Origin: Mycolicibacter terrae | GTDB taxonomy: Bacteria; Actinomycetota; Actinomycetes; Mycobacteriales; Mycobacteriaceae | Assembly (NCBI RefSeq): GCF_010727125.1 | Contig: NZ_AP022564.1 | Location: 4,030,001-4,094,000, forward strand | Length of the DNA: 64,000 nucleotides | Reading direction: 5' to 3' | Part shown: positions 24,218-33,037 of the stretch, piece after piece | Position numbering within the stretch: position 1 is the first letter of the stretch | How the letters are laid out: the number at the start of each line of letters is the position of its first letter | The notes under the pieces: generated by a model | Database searches by the model: none | What the model was told of the DNA's origin: nothing | Seen by the model: the letters and a program-made list of their open reading frames with translations, nothing else | Position numbers and translations under genes: made by a program

Positions 24218-25195
24218 ATGTCACAGCTGAGCACCGCGCGCGGACCGATCGACACCTCCGACCTCGGTGTCACCCTGATGCACGAACACGTGTTCATCAT
24301 GACCACCGAGATCGCCCAGAACTATCCTGAAGCCTGGGGCGACGAGGACGCCCGGGTGGCCGAGGCGATCACCCGGCTGGACGAGCTGAAAGCCGCCGGG
24401 GTCGACACCATCGTCGATCTGACGGTGATCGGGCTGGGCCGCTACATCCCGCGCATCGCCCGCGTCGCCGCCGGCACCGCGTTGAGCATCGTGGTCGCCA
24501 CCGGCGTCTACACCTACAACGACGTGCCGTTCTACTTCCACTACCGGGGCCCCGGAACCATGCTGGACGGTCCGGAGATCATGGCCGACATGTTCGTCCG
24601 CGACATCGAGTCCGGCATCGCCGACACCGGGATCAAGGCGGCGATCCTCAAGTGCGCCACCGACGAACCCGGTGTCACCCCCGGCGTCGAGCGGGTGCTG
24701 CGCGCGGTCGCCCAGGCACACCGGCGGACCGGCGCACCGATCTCCACCCACACCCACGCCGGACTGCGCCGCGGCCTGGAACAGCAGCGCATCTTCGAAG
24801 AGGAAGGCGTCGACCTGTCCCGGGTGGTGATCGGACACTCCGGGGACAGCACCGATCTGGGCTACCTGGAGGAACTGATCGCGGCCGGCTCGTATCTGGG
24901 CATGGACCGGTTCGGCATCGACCTGATCCTGCCGTTCGAGGACCGGGTCAACACGGTGGCGGCCATGTGCGAGCGCGGGCACGCCGACAAGATGGTGCTC
25001 TCCCACGACGCCAACTGCTACTTCGACGCGCTGCCCGGCGAACTGAGCTCGGTGGCCGCGCCCAATTGGCACTACCTGCACATCCACAATGACGTGATCC
25101 CGGCGCTGCGGCAGCGCGGCGTCACCGATGACCAGCTGCGTACCATGCTGGTCGACAATCCACGCAAGATCTTCGAGCACTCCGGGGCCTACTGA
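24218..25195 (+). CDS. php: Phosphotriesterase-like lactonase (PLL)
   Basis: 325 aa amidohydrolase-fold enzyme of the PTE-like lactonase group, which opens acyl-homoserine or other lactones and has side activity on organophosphates. The binuclear metal site is complete: H22 and H24 (MHEHVF), carboxylated K145 (ILKCATDE), H178 (STHTH), H207 (VIGHSGD) and D264 (SHDANC). Cytosolic, no signal peptide. Equivalent to M. tuberculosis Rv0230c by sequence and place. Convergent with the tetR gene at 25202. Confidence 0.95.
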   Translation: MSQLSTARGPIDTSDLGVTLMHEHVFIMTTEIAQNYPEAWGDEDARVAEAITRLDELKAAGVDTIVDLTVIGLGRYIPRIARVAAGTALSIVVATGVYTYNDVPFYFHYRGPGTMLDGPEIMADMFVRDIESGIADTGIKAAILKCATDEPGVTPGVERVLRAVAQAHRRTGAPISTHTHAGLRRGLEQQRIFEEEGVDLSRVVIGHSGDSTDLGYLEELIAAGSYLGMDRFGIDLILPFEDRVNTVAAMCERGHADKMVLSHDANCYFDALPGELSSVAAPNWHYLHIHNDVIPALRQRGVTDDQLRTMLVDNPRKIFEHSGAY

Positions 25196-25201
25196 GGCCG
25201 G

Positions 25202-25819
25202 TCACTGCGGCTGGGATCGGTTCCCGGCGTTCAGCTCCAGAGCGCGAAGCAGCGCTTGCAGCCGCTCGGGTGTGGCCTGTTCGGGATCGCTGAGCCGCAG
25301 CTGCAGCAGCTCGCGACCGACGGCGTAGACGATGCGGGCGGTGTAGTCCGGGTCCGCCAGATCCGGAACGCTGCGCAGCAACTCGCGGGTGAGGAAGCCA
25401 CGGACGGCGGCCTCGGCGCGGGCGAGGCGCTGATGCAGCTCCGGTGGCGCCCCCTGGGGCGGAAAGAGGAACAACCGCCAGGTCGGCGCATGGCCGTCGG
25501 CGGCGCGCAGCACCCCGTCGAACACCCGTGCCAGGAAGCCCTCGGCCTCGGGGTCTTCGGTGCCGGTGATCGCATCGGCGAACTGGGCTGCGGCGCGGCC
25601 CGCCTCCCGGTCGATGAGCGCGACGAAAAGCCCTGCGGGACTTCCGAATTGCTGGTAGATCAGTGACCGGTTGACGCCGGCCGCCAACGCGACCCGGTTA
25701 GGCGTCGCCGCGTGGAAGCCCTCGGCGTCGACGATCGCATGGGTGACATCGAGGATCTGCTCACGCCGTGCCTCGCCAGTCATCCGCCGCCGGCTGCTCG
25801 GGATCACGCTTGACAGCAT
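25202..25819 (-). CDS. TetR family transcriptional regulator
   Basis: 205 aa from the ATG at 25819. Helix-turn-helix about residues 35-58 (RVALAAGVNRSLIYQQFGSPAGL). Other possible starts are GTG 25807 and ATG 25783; all keep the DNA-binding domain intact. Two 21-bp operator-like repeats begin at the start codon and fill the space before the divergent MpaB gene, strong grounds for believing that this protein represses itself and that oxygenase-like gene. Ligand unknown, perhaps an isoprenoid or fatty substrate of the neighbour. Confidence 0.87.
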   Translation of the reverse strand: MLSSVIPSSRRRMTGEARREQILDVTHAIVDAEGFHAATPNRVALAAGVNRSLIYQQFGSPAGLFVALIDREAGRAAAQFADAITGTEDPEAEGFLARVFDGVLRAADGHAPTWRLFLFPPQGAPPELHQRLARAEAAVRGFLTRELLRSVPDLADPDYTARIVYAVGRELLQLRLSDPEQATPERLQALLRALELNAGNRSQPQ

Positions 25820-25860
25820 AACTAACGATCTGTTACTTGTAACTAACGATATGTTAGTTA
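25819..25860. promoter_or_regulatory. Two tandem 21-bp TetR operators
   Basis: Site 2 (25840-25860) is a perfect dyad: TAACTAAC and GTTAGTTA around GATAT. Site 1 (25819-25839) matches it at 18 of 21 positions with an intact left arm. The 21-bp period puts both on the same DNA face. They lie between divergent tetR and the MpaB-family gene, 15 bp before the latter's start. Confidence 0.82.
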
Positions 25861-25874
25861 ATCGGAGGTCTTCT

Positions 25875-27212
25875 GTGCCCACGCTGCCCGTGTACTACCC
25901 CGAGCTGCAGGAGCGGGTCCGCCGTCAGGCCGAGCTGCTGCCGGAGCTCTACGGCGACCTGGACTTCAACACGCAGCCCTACCGCACCACCACCAGTCCC
26001 GATGACGTGTCGGCACTGCGCGGCAAGCCCTCCACCCGAGCCAAGCTGCTGGCCGACGACGCCGCCGTGGAGCTGATCTCGACGGCGACCTGGCTGGGCG
26101 ATGTGGTGTCCGACTCTTACGCCGCGCTGATGGGCCAGTACAGCGTCAGCACCCTGATCAGCATGCTCAAGCTGGCCTGTAAGGAGGGCATCGACGCGGT
26201 GCCCGACGCGCCGCCCCAGCTGGCCGCGTTCATCGCCGACATGGAAACCGTTCCGGACTGGCTGGACATGGATCTGGTTCGCAAAGGCGCCGAGCACTCC
26301 CGCGTCCCGATGGCGCTGTTGGCCCCGTTCGTCGTCCGCGGCGCGTTCATCGCGACCTTCCTCAATACCTATGCGGCGCTGCCGATGGCCTTGACCGGCG
26401 CGCTGTCGGGGAAGCGGGCCGCCGGGCGGGTCAACGACACCACCAGTTTCTTCGCAGTCACCACCCTGCCCGGCGCACTGGAGCGGTACGGGCCGGGCTT
26501 CGAGGCCGCCGCCATGGTGCGGCTGATGCACTCGATGGTCCGCTTCAACGCGCTCAAGCGCTCCCCGAAGTGGGACGTCGGCATCTACGGGCTGCCGATT
26601 CCGCAGCTCGATCAGATGCCGGCCGGCATGATCGACCTCTACGTCATCGCGATGGACGCCCGCCGAAAGGGGCGCACGGAGTTCACGGCGAGCGAGCGAG
26701 CCGTCGTCGAGTTCACCCGCTACCGCTGCGTTCTGCTCGGCCTGCCCGAGGAGTTGCTGCCGACCACGCCCGGCGAGATCATCCGGGTGCTCAGTGCCCG
26801 TGCGGCACTGCTGCGCGACGACTTCGACCACGACACCTGTGGGGAGTTGGTCCGCTCGACCATGACCGCCTACCTGCGGCAGGAGGACACCCTGCGCGAG
26901 CGCATCGCCGACGCCGTCGAGAAGAGCTACAGCAAGCTCTTTTTCGTGCGGATGTTCACCGGCGGCAAGCGCGCCGAAGCGGCGAAGATGGGCGTCACGC
27001 TGGTGGCGGGCGACTATGTGCGGATCGCCCTCACGGCTCCGTTCGTGCTGGGCCGCCTGATGGTCGTCGAACGTGCCGTCCGAACCCCGGGATTGCGCCG
27101 GATCACCGGCGCCTACGTGCTCCGGCTGCTCAAGCGGCGGCTGGAGACCTACGGCAAGCCGGAGTACACCAGCGACGCCGCCGAGTACACGCCGTCCGGC
27201 AAGGCCGCCTGA
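25875..27212 (+). CDS. MpaB/rubber-oxygenase family protein (DUF2236)
   Basis: 445 aa. The central all-helical DUF2236 domain is that of MpaB (mycophenolic-acid oxygenase) and Lcp (latex clearing protein), haem-b enzymes that cleave isoprenoid double bonds with O2. The family's Arg-x3-Thr type helix appears as GRVNDTTSFF (R185, T189) and a candidate axial His is 219 in RLMHSMVRF. GGAGG lies 6 nt before the GTG at 25875, fixing the start. Under the control of the divergent TetR gene. No clear signal peptide. The 3' end overlaps the convergent acyltransferase gene by 64 bp. Substrate unknown. Confidence 0.82.
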   Translation: MPTLPVYYPELQERVRRQAELLPELYGDLDFNTQPYRTTTSPDDVSALRGKPSTRAKLLADDAAVELISTATWLGDVVSDSYAALMGQYSVSTLISMLKLACKEGIDAVPDAPPQLAAFIADMETVPDWLDMDLVRKGAEHSRVPMALLAPFVVRGAFIATFLNTYAALPMALTGALSGKRAAGRVNDTTSFFAVTTLPGALERYGPGFEAAAMVRLMHSMVRFNALKRSPKWDVGIYGLPIPQLDQMPAGMIDLYVIAMDARRKGRTEFTASERAVVEFTRYRCVLLGLPEELLPTTPGEIIRVLSARAALLRDDFDHDTCGELVRSTMTAYLRQEDTLRERIADAVEKSYSKLFFVRMFTGGKRAEAAKMGVTLVAGDYVRIALTAPFVLGRLMVVERAVRTPGLRRITGAYVLRLLKRRLETYGKPEYTSDAAEYTPSGKAA

Positions 27213-28369
27213 GAGGCGTCGGGCCGCTCGGCCGGGTGCCGGGTCTCCCATCCGCGCAGCTTCTCCCGGCACGGCTGCTCCACCAGGGCGTAGCTGACCG
27301 CGGCGATCGCGACGGTGAACACCATGGTCAGCACAAGCACCACCGCCATGTCCCCGGTGAACGCGAATCGGCCGATCACCGGGAACACCATGTCCAGCGC
27401 GGCCAGGTGCCAGATGAAGATCCCGTAGGACCAGCGGCCCAGTGTGACCATCGGCGCGCTGGCGAGGAATCGGTGCGGGGTGTCCGGCCGGTCCAGCACC
27501 AACGGCGCCAGCAGCGCCCAGGCCAGCAGGCCGCCCATCGCGGTGCGCACGATGAACTGGCCGACCGTGGCCGAGGTCAACCCCTCCGGGCCGGCCAGCG
27601 GAGAGGCGGCCACCACAAACGCCACCAGGGTCAGCAACGCCATCGGCAGTCGCCGGCGCGCCAGCCGGTGCACCCGGGTGACCGGGCTGAACGCCCACTC
27701 GGCCAGCAGCATGCCCGCCCCGAACCAACAGCCGTAGGCCGGCGCCCAGTTCAGCGGGTTCACCCCGTAGGGGGTATGAATCGGCAGGAATCCCCAGCCG
27801 AGGCTGAGCAGCGCCACCGCGGCGATCACCGGCACCCGGGCGCGCACCGGCAGGCGCTTCGCCCCCAGCGCCAGGACCGGCAGGGCGATGTAGAAGCTGA
27901 CCTCCACCGCCAGACTCCACATCTGGGTCAGTCCCGGTGTCAGGGTGAGCGGCACATAGATCTGCGTCATCGTCAGGTTGGCCAGCCACACCGTCAGGCT
28001 GGCGCCACCGGCGTCGGGCAGCAGCGCCAGGATCACCACCACCGACACCAGGTAGGCCGGCATGATCCGCACGACGCGAGACCGCAGGTAGTGCCCGGCG
28101 GGCGGCGCCGGGCGCAACCCGCGCGCGGCCGCCGCATGTCCACGCCACAGCAGGAACCCGCTCAAGGCGAAGAACACCGCCACCGCCATGTCGAAACGCC
28201 CCCACAGCCGGCCGGTGATCCCCGAGGAGTGCCCGGTCTGAAAGGCGACGTGGGTGATAACGACGCCGATCGCGGCGCAGGCGCGCATCCCCTCGACGGC
28301 GGGCAGGAAGCTGCGCACGCCGCCGACCTGCTGGTTCACCTGATCGCGGTCCAAAGCATCAATGGACAC
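27149..28369 (-). CDS. Membrane acyltransferase, OafA/acyltransferase-3 family (Rv0228-like)
   Basis: 406 aa with about ten transmembrane helices. The family signature PAVEGMRACAAIGVVITHV with the catalytic His, then FFALSGFLLWRGH and RIMPAYL, is clear. Transfers acyl groups to a glycan or lipid at the cytoplasmic membrane. The open frame runs to 29284, antisense to the next gene. The GTG at 28369 gives 406 aa, one less than the 407 aa I recall for Rv0228, so it is preferred. The last 20 or so codons are antisense to the end of the MpaB gene, an unusual coding overlap. Confidence 0.87.
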   Translation of the reverse strand: MSIDALDRDQVNQQVGGVRSFLPAVEGMRACAAIGVVITHVAFQTGHSSGITGRLWGRFDMAVAVFFALSGFLLWRGHAAAARGLRPAPPAGHYLRSRVVRIMPAYLVSVVVILALLPDAGGASLTVWLANLTMTQIYVPLTLTPGLTQMWSLAVEVSFYIALPVLALGAKRLPVRARVPVIAAVALLSLGWGFLPIHTPYGVNPLNWAPAYGCWFGAGMLLAEWAFSPVTRVHRLARRRLPMALLTLVAFVVAASPLAGPEGLTSATVGQFIVRTAMGGLLAWALLAPLVLDRPDTPHRFLASAPMVTLGRWSYGIFIWHLAALDMVFPVIGRFAFTGDMAVVLVLTMVFTVAIAAVSYALVEQPCREKLRGWETRHPAERPDASQAALPDGVYSAASLVYSGLP

Positions 28370-28444
28370 ACAGTAGCTGTTTGAACTTCTGCTGTTAGGG
28401 TCAGACAGATTTAGGTGCGGGTTGAAAAGGGAGGGTACGGCGAC

Positions 28445-29710
28445 GTGAACCGAGCAATCATGATGCGTATCGCGGCATGCGCAGTCATGGGCCTCGGCGC
28501 CGCTTTGCTGATCGCGGCACTGCTGCTGTCCACCTATACCGCGGGCAAGATCGCCAAGATTCCGCTTGATCTCGACGTGACCCTGATCAGCAACGGCTCC
28601 GGCGCCGCGCTGGACCCGGAGTCCCTCGGGAGCGAACACGCCGTCGTCGACCAGGATGTGCCGCTGGTGTCCCAGCAGCAGATCGGGGTCGAGGCGCCCG
28701 CCAACGCCGACGTCGTGACCCTGCAGGCCGGCTCGTCGCTGCGGCGTGCGGACAGGCAGAAGGACACCGGCCTGCTGCTGGCCATCGTCGACACCGTGAC
28801 GCTGAATCGCGCCTCCGCCGAGGCGGTTTCGGACGACGCCCACCCGGGTGGCTCGGTGCAGCGCCCGCGCAATTACGACGACGACAGCCCGCCCACCAAC
28901 ATCGCACTGCCGCACGAGGGACTGTCCTACCGGTTCCCCTTCGACACCCAGAAGCAGTCCTACCAGTACTTCGACCCGATCGCGCAGAAGGCCTACGAGG
29001 CCAACTACGAGGGCGAGGACGACGTCAACGGACTGACCACCTACCGGTTCGTCCAGAACGTCGGCTACGACCCGGACGGCTCCCTGTCCGAGCCGGTGCG
29101 CTACCCGTCGCTGTACGGCCACGACGAGGACGGGGAGATCACCGCTCCCGCCCGGATGTGGAACATCGAGGGCGGCGACCCCGACGAGGACATCACCATG
29201 ACGCGGTACTACGCCGCGCAGAAGACGATGTGGGTGGATCCGGTCTCGGGCACCATCGTCAAATCGAAGGTGCACGCCAACCACTACTACGCTCGCGACC
29301 CGCTCAAGCCCGAGGTGGCGCTGGCCGACTACACCGTCACCAGCTCCGAGGAGACCATCGAGGCGCAGGTCGACGCCGCCCGCAACGAGCGGGACCGGGT
29401 CGCTCTGTGGTCGCGCGTCCTGCCGATCACCTTCACCGCCGCGGGGCTGATCTGTCTGATCGGCGGCGTCCTGGTCGGCTGGTTCAGCCTGCCCGCCGAG
29501 ACCGCCCTGGGCCGGCCGGGCGGTGGCTCCGACGGTGGATTCTTCGGCGGCTTCGCGCCCAGATCACCGACGACCGAGCCTACGTCCGGTGCCGAGGCCG
29601 AGACGGAGAAGCTGCCGACGCAACGCCCCCAGTTGGACCGCCCGGCGACGCCGCCCGAGCCCAGCCCACCGGATCGCGGAAACCCGGATCCGGCCGCCGA
29701 TCAGCCCTGA
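28445..29710 (+). CDS. DUF3068 (PorA-family) membrane protein, Rv0227c-like
   Basis: 421 aa. An N-terminal hydrophobic helix (about 7-30), a large extracytoplasmic domain (about 31-320) rich in Asp/Tyr, a second helix (about 325-350, TFTAAGLICLIGGVLVGWF), and a Pro/Glu-rich cytoplasmic tail. This layout and length match Rv0227c as I recall it. The open frame starts at 28415, but GTG 28445 gives the family length; GGAGGG lies about 10 nt upstream. It precedes the Rv0226c-like membrane protein by 6 bp, so the two form an operon. Function not established; the setting suggests envelope assembly. Confidence 0.85.
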   Translation: MNRAIMMRIAACAVMGLGAALLIAALLLSTYTAGKIAKIPLDLDVTLISNGSGAALDPESLGSEHAVVDQDVPLVSQQQIGVEAPANADVVTLQAGSSLRRADRQKDTGLLLAIVDTVTLNRASAEAVSDDAHPGGSVQRPRNYDDDSPPTNIALPHEGLSYRFPFDTQKQSYQYFDPIAQKAYEANYEGEDDVNGLTTYRFVQNVGYDPDGSLSEPVRYPSLYGHDEDGEITAPARMWNIEGGDPDEDITMTRYYAAQKTMWVDPVSGTIVKSKVHANHYYARDPLKPEVALADYTVTSSEETIEAQVDAARNERDRVALWSRVLPITFTAAGLICLIGGVLVGWFSLPAETALGRPGGGSDGGFFGGFAPRSPTTEPTSGAEAETEKLPTQRPQLDRPATPPEPSPPDRGNPDPAADQP

Positions 29711-29716
29711 CCCCGG

Positions 29717-31414
29717 GTGGTGCGAGCCGGGCGCTGGTTCGCGCCGTGCTATGCACTGGGGCTGACGCTGCTCATTCTGGCGCCGCTGCTGCGCCCCGGC
29801 TATCTCCTGTTGCGCGATGCGGTGTCGACGCCGCGGTCGTATCTGACGTCGACCGCCCTCGGCCTGGGTGAGGCGGCGCCGCGGGCGGTACCGCAGGACT
29901 TCGCGGTGGCGCTGGCCTCGCGGCTGGCCGACGGCGGCATCGTGGTCAAAGCGCTGCTGATCGCGGGTCTGTGGCTGGCCGGCTACGGTGCGGCGCGGCT
30001 GGTTGCCGCGGTGCTGCCGGATGCCGGGCTGCCCGGACAGCTGGTGGCGGTCACCGTCGCGATCTGGAATCCCTACGTGGCCGAGCGGTTGTTGCAGGGA
30101 CATTGGAGCCTGCTGGTCGGGTACGGGTGCCTGCCATGGGTTGCGGTGGCGATGCTGGCACTGAGAACCGGCAGCGCCGGGCTGTTCGGGTTGGTGTTCT
30201 TCCTGGCGTTGGCCGGATTGACCCCGACCGGGCTGCTGCTGGCCGCGGTGGTGGCGCTGGTGTGCGTCGCGGTGCCGGGTTCCGGGCCGCCGAAGTGGTG
30301 GTGTGCGACCAGTGCGGTGGCGATCGCAGCCACCGCGGCGCTGCCCTGGCTGATGGCCCTGGTAGTGGGGCCGGGGTCTGGTCGCGGCGAGTCGGCCGGG
30401 GTGGCGGCGTTCGCGGCCCGCGCCGAACCGGGGCTGGGCACCCTGGGCAGCCTCGCCGGGCTCGGCGGGATCTGGAACGCCGACGCGGTACCGGGCTCGC
30501 GGACAACGGTTCTCGCCTTGGTGGCGACGGCGGCGCTCCTGGGTGTGGTGGCGCTGGGGCTGCCGGTGGTGCGAGACCGCCCCGCCGCGCGGCCGATGCT
30601 GGTGCTGGCGGGCGCGACCGTGCTGTTGTTGGCGATCCTGGCCACCGGCCCGGGGCTGGCGGTGCTGCGCTGGGCGGTCGATGTCGTGCCCGGCGCAGGG
30701 ATGCTGCGCGACGGTCAGAAGTGGGTGGCCCTGGCGGTGCCCGGTTACGCGCTGGCCGGCGCCGGCGCGGTGGCGGGTCTGCGGGACCGGCTACCCGCGG
30801 CGCGGGCGGCACTGGTGTGCTGTGTCGCGCTGATCGTCGCGCTTCCCGACCTGGCCTGGGGCGTGGCCGGGCGGGTCGAACCGGTGGCGTACCCGCCCGG
30901 CTGGGCGGCGGTGGCCGCGAAGATCAACGCTGATCCGCGGCCGGTGGCCGTGCTGCCGGCCGACACGATGCGGCACTTCTCCTGGGCCGGCCCGGCGCCG
31001 GTGCTCGACCCGTTGGGCCGGTGGGTGCGCGCCGAGGTGCTGGCCACCGGCGATCTGAACGTCGGCGGCCAGACCGTACCCGGCGAAGGCAATCACGCCC
31101 GCGCGGTGCAGCAGGCGTTACTGTCGGGCGCCGAACCAGCCACGCTCGGCGTCCACGGGGTGGGATGGGTGGTGTCCGAGTCCGCCGCGGGTGGCGAAAT
31201 GGGCAATGCGGCAAAGACTCTGATGCGGCTGCCGATCGCCTACCGCGATTCCGACTTCACCGTCTACCGGGTCGGTGGCCGCGCGCCCAAGGTTTCCGCG
31301 GGCCCGCGCCGGGCTGTGCTGGCGGCGCATCTGATCTGGCTGGCAATGCTGGCGGTGGGTGCGGCCGGTCTGGCGGCGCCGCTGATTCGGCGATGCTATC
31401 CGGCGGCGAAGTAG
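29717..31414 (+). CDS. Polytopic membrane protein, GT-C-like (Rv0226c-like)
   Basis: 565 aa, with about 11-12 predicted transmembrane helices in the first 390 residues and a C-terminal soluble region (about 395-530) before a last helix (VLAAHLIWLAMLAVGAAGL). The arrangement, with a conserved first extracytoplasmic loop after helix 1 (LRDAVSTPRSYLTS), fits a lipid-linked-sugar glycosyltransferase of the GT-C type, but I see no decisive catalytic motif. The GTG at 29717 follows the DUF3068 stop by 6 bp. The last 19 bp overlap the convergent COX4-like gene. Confidence 0.75.
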   Translation: MVRAGRWFAPCYALGLTLLILAPLLRPGYLLLRDAVSTPRSYLTSTALGLGEAAPRAVPQDFAVALASRLADGGIVVKALLIAGLWLAGYGAARLVAAVLPDAGLPGQLVAVTVAIWNPYVAERLLQGHWSLLVGYGCLPWVAVAMLALRTGSAGLFGLVFFLALAGLTPTGLLLAAVVALVCVAVPGSGPPKWWCATSAVAIAATAALPWLMALVVGPGSGRGESAGVAAFAARAEPGLGTLGSLAGLGGIWNADAVPGSRTTVLALVATAALLGVVALGLPVVRDRPAARPMLVLAGATVLLLAILATGPGLAVLRWAVDVVPGAGMLRDGQKWVALAVPGYALAGAGAVAGLRDRLPAARAALVCCVALIVALPDLAWGVAGRVEPVAYPPGWAAVAAKINADPRPVAVLPADTMRHFSWAGPAPVLDPLGRWVRAEVLATGDLNVGGQTVPGEGNHARAVQQALLSGAEPATLGVHGVGWVVSESAAGGEMGNAAKTLMRLPIAYRDSDFTVYRVGGRAPKVSAGPRRAVLAAHLIWLAMLAVGAAGLAAPLIRRCYPAAK

Positions 31415-31674
31415 CAGCCGAACAGCAATCCGAATAGCGCCAGCAGCCAACCGTTCGTGGTCATCTTGAGCCAGGTGGGCGCGTGCCGGACCTCCATGAA
31501 ATGCCATATCACCAGTTGGGTTTTGATTGCGGCGATCAACAACACGATGACGGTCACGGTGGCGTTGAGGTGGTGTGACTCGCCGGCGTCCCGGGCGGTC
31601 TGCCACGACGCGATGGTCACAAGCGTGAGCAGGGCCCACACGAAGATCAGGGGGTTACCACGGTAGGCAGTCAC
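31396..31674 (-). CDS. Cytochrome c oxidase subunit IV-like membrane protein (NorF/COX4_pro type)
   Basis: 92 aa with three transmembrane helices (about 8-26, 38-55, 68-90). The stretch TVIVLLIAAIKTQLVIWHFMEV matches the bacterial subunit IV family (PF03626-like: helix, KxxLVxxHFM). It lies directly after the subunit III-like gene. GTG 31674 has GAGG 8 nt upstream; GTG 31683, overlapping the previous stop by 4 nt, is an alternative. Too short to be called alone from the longest open frame, which runs antisense through the neighbour. No catalytic subunit I or II is encoded nearby. Confidence 0.8.
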   Translation of the reverse strand: MTAYRGNPLIFVWALLTLVTIASWQTARDAGESHHLNATVTVIVLLIAAIKTQLVIWHFMEVRHAPTWLKMTTNGWLLALFGLLFGCYFAAG

Positions 31675-31679
31675 AGCGA

Positions 31680-32288
31680 TCACCTCATCAGGTACAGCAA
31701 CGCGAACAGGATCAGCCACAACACGTCGACCATGTGCCAGTAGATTGCGCCGGTTTCCACCAAGGAGATTCGGGGTTTCGCCGGTCCGCGCAGGCTGCGG
31801 ACGACGAAGCACAGGATCACGAGTCCCAGGAAAACGTGACACAGGTGCATTCCCGTCATCACGAAGTAGTACATGAAGAACAGGTTCGTTCCCGGTGTCA
31901 TTCCAGCGGTGATCTCCGGGATGTATTCGAACATCTTGAGCAGGGGGAAGGCCGCGCCGCAGGCCACTGCGAGGCAGAACGACCGGTGCGCATCGGTGGT
32001 CTTGCCGGCTCGGGCCGCGGACGTGCCCAGTGCCACGAAGAGCGAGCTGGTCAGCAGCACAACGGTGTTGACGATGCCGATGTTGAGGTTCACTTTGGCT
32101 TGACTTGCCAGGAACACGGCTTGGTCTTGGCCGCGGAAGTACATGTAGGACACGAAGTAGGCGGCGAAGATGAACAGGTCGCCGATGACGAAGAACCACA
32201 TGCTCGATTCACCGGGAAGGTGGCTGCGCGCCCGGCGGTCCGGGGTCGCGTCGGCACCTATGCCGGGCTCCGCTGCGACCTCGGTCAT
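31680..32288 (-). CDS. Cytochrome c oxidase subunit III-like protein (NorE type)
   Basis: 202 aa, five transmembrane helices. HLPGESSMWFFVIGDLFIF at the N-terminus and IYWHMVDVLWLILFALLYL at the C-terminus are the hallmarks of the subunit III/NorE family. Family members assist or stabilise haem-copper oxidases and nitric-oxide reductases and bind no haem or copper themselves. The ATG overlaps the upstream gene by 4 nt (ATGA). This is not the housekeeping ctaE: it is shorter and sits with two unknown membrane proteins instead of qcrCAB. Confidence 0.87.
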   Translation of the reverse strand: MTEVAAEPGIGADATPDRRARSHLPGESSMWFFVIGDLFIFAAYFVSYMYFRGQDQAVFLASQAKVNLNIGIVNTVVLLTSSLFVALGTSAARAGKTTDAHRSFCLAVACGAAFPLLKMFEYIPEITAGMTPGTNLFFMYYFVMTGMHLCHVFLGLVILCFVVRSLRGPAKPRISLVETGAIYWHMVDVLWLILFALLYLMR

Positions 32289-33037
32289 GTGGCGGCCCTC
32301 TGGTGGGAACCGGTAGCCGCGGGTTCGTCGGTAACCCAGGCGTTTTCGAGCTCGACCTCAGGCTGGTTCTTGATCGACCGGTAGATGCACACGTACACAA
32401 GGAACTGCCATGACACGTACAACGTCATGGCGAGCCAGAACGTCATCAGACCGTTCCAGGCGAAGGGCCCCGACTCGGTGATCCACACCGGGGCCGCCAT
32501 CAACTCCGTCACGTATTGCCAAACAGTGTAGTAGCCCAGCCATTTCGGCAGAATGTTGTTCTTGTCGAGAATGATCGCGAGGCCGAATGCCATCCACATG
32601 ATGCAGAAACATCCCAGCGAACCGATGAACGCCAGGTAGCCGAAGTCGTAGAGCATCGCCAGGATGGCCGGGTCGTAGCCGGACCGGAATGCGCCGAGCC
32701 CGAAGCAGAACATGCCGAACAGCATGCCGACGATCGTGCCGGTGGTCGCACCCATCATGACGGTGTACCGAAACACCGGGCTGACCGACATCCGCTTGAT
32801 CTGGATGAGGTAACACGCATTCGACACCGGCGCCAGGCCGAAAGCCAGCGTCAGTACGGTGCAGGCGATCAGCAGATTGTGCGCCTGCATGAAGTCGAGG
32901 ATCTGGGTCTGCGAGGCGCTCGGCGAGCGGGGCGGCATCATCCAACTCAAGGGAACGAAGACCAGCCCGAACAGGGCGAAGAAGACCGGGACGGACCAGA
33001 AGGCGATCCACTGATCCAGTTTCGCGGTCGTGGTCAT
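32285..33037 (-). CDS. Seven-helix-type membrane protein, paralogue B
   Basis: 250 aa with about six or seven hydrophobic segments and a short hydrophilic C-terminus. I recognise no named family. It aligns with the protein encoded just upstream: both have an early PPxSP segment, a helix ending FRxxxDPxxxxxLxD (FRSGYDPAILAMLYD here) and a late GP(F/L)AW(N/D)G motif. It overlaps both neighbours by 4 nt. Few buried His residues are present, so no haem-copper centre is evident. With the subunit III-like and IV-like proteins it may form a membrane complex of unknown function. Confidence 0.75.
   Translation of the reverse strand: MTTTAKLDQWIAFWSVPVFFALFGLVFVPLSWMMPPRSPSASQTQILDFMQAHNLLIACTVLTLAFGLAPVSNACYLIQIKRMSVSPVFRYTVMMGATTGTIVGMLFGMFCFGLGAFRSGYDPAILAMLYDFGYLAFIGSLGCFCIMWMAFGLAIILDKNNILPKWLGYYTVWQYVTELMAAPVWITESGPFAWNGLMTFWLAMTLYVSWQFLVYVCIYRSIKNQPEVELENAWVTDEPAATGSHQRAAT

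Noticed and set aside
25854..28205. 783-aa minus-strand open frame across the MpaB and acyltransferase genes
   Set aside because: Runs antisense to one real gene and out of frame with the other; no recognisable domain.
27149..29284. Reading the acyltransferase as a 711-aa protein starting at 29284
   Set aside because: The extra 300 residues are antisense to DUF3068; GTG 28369 restores the family length and N-terminus.
31680..32288. Housekeeping cytochrome aa3 subunit III (ctaE)
   Set aside because: Length and NorE-like motifs differ, and the neighbours are not qcrCAB genes.
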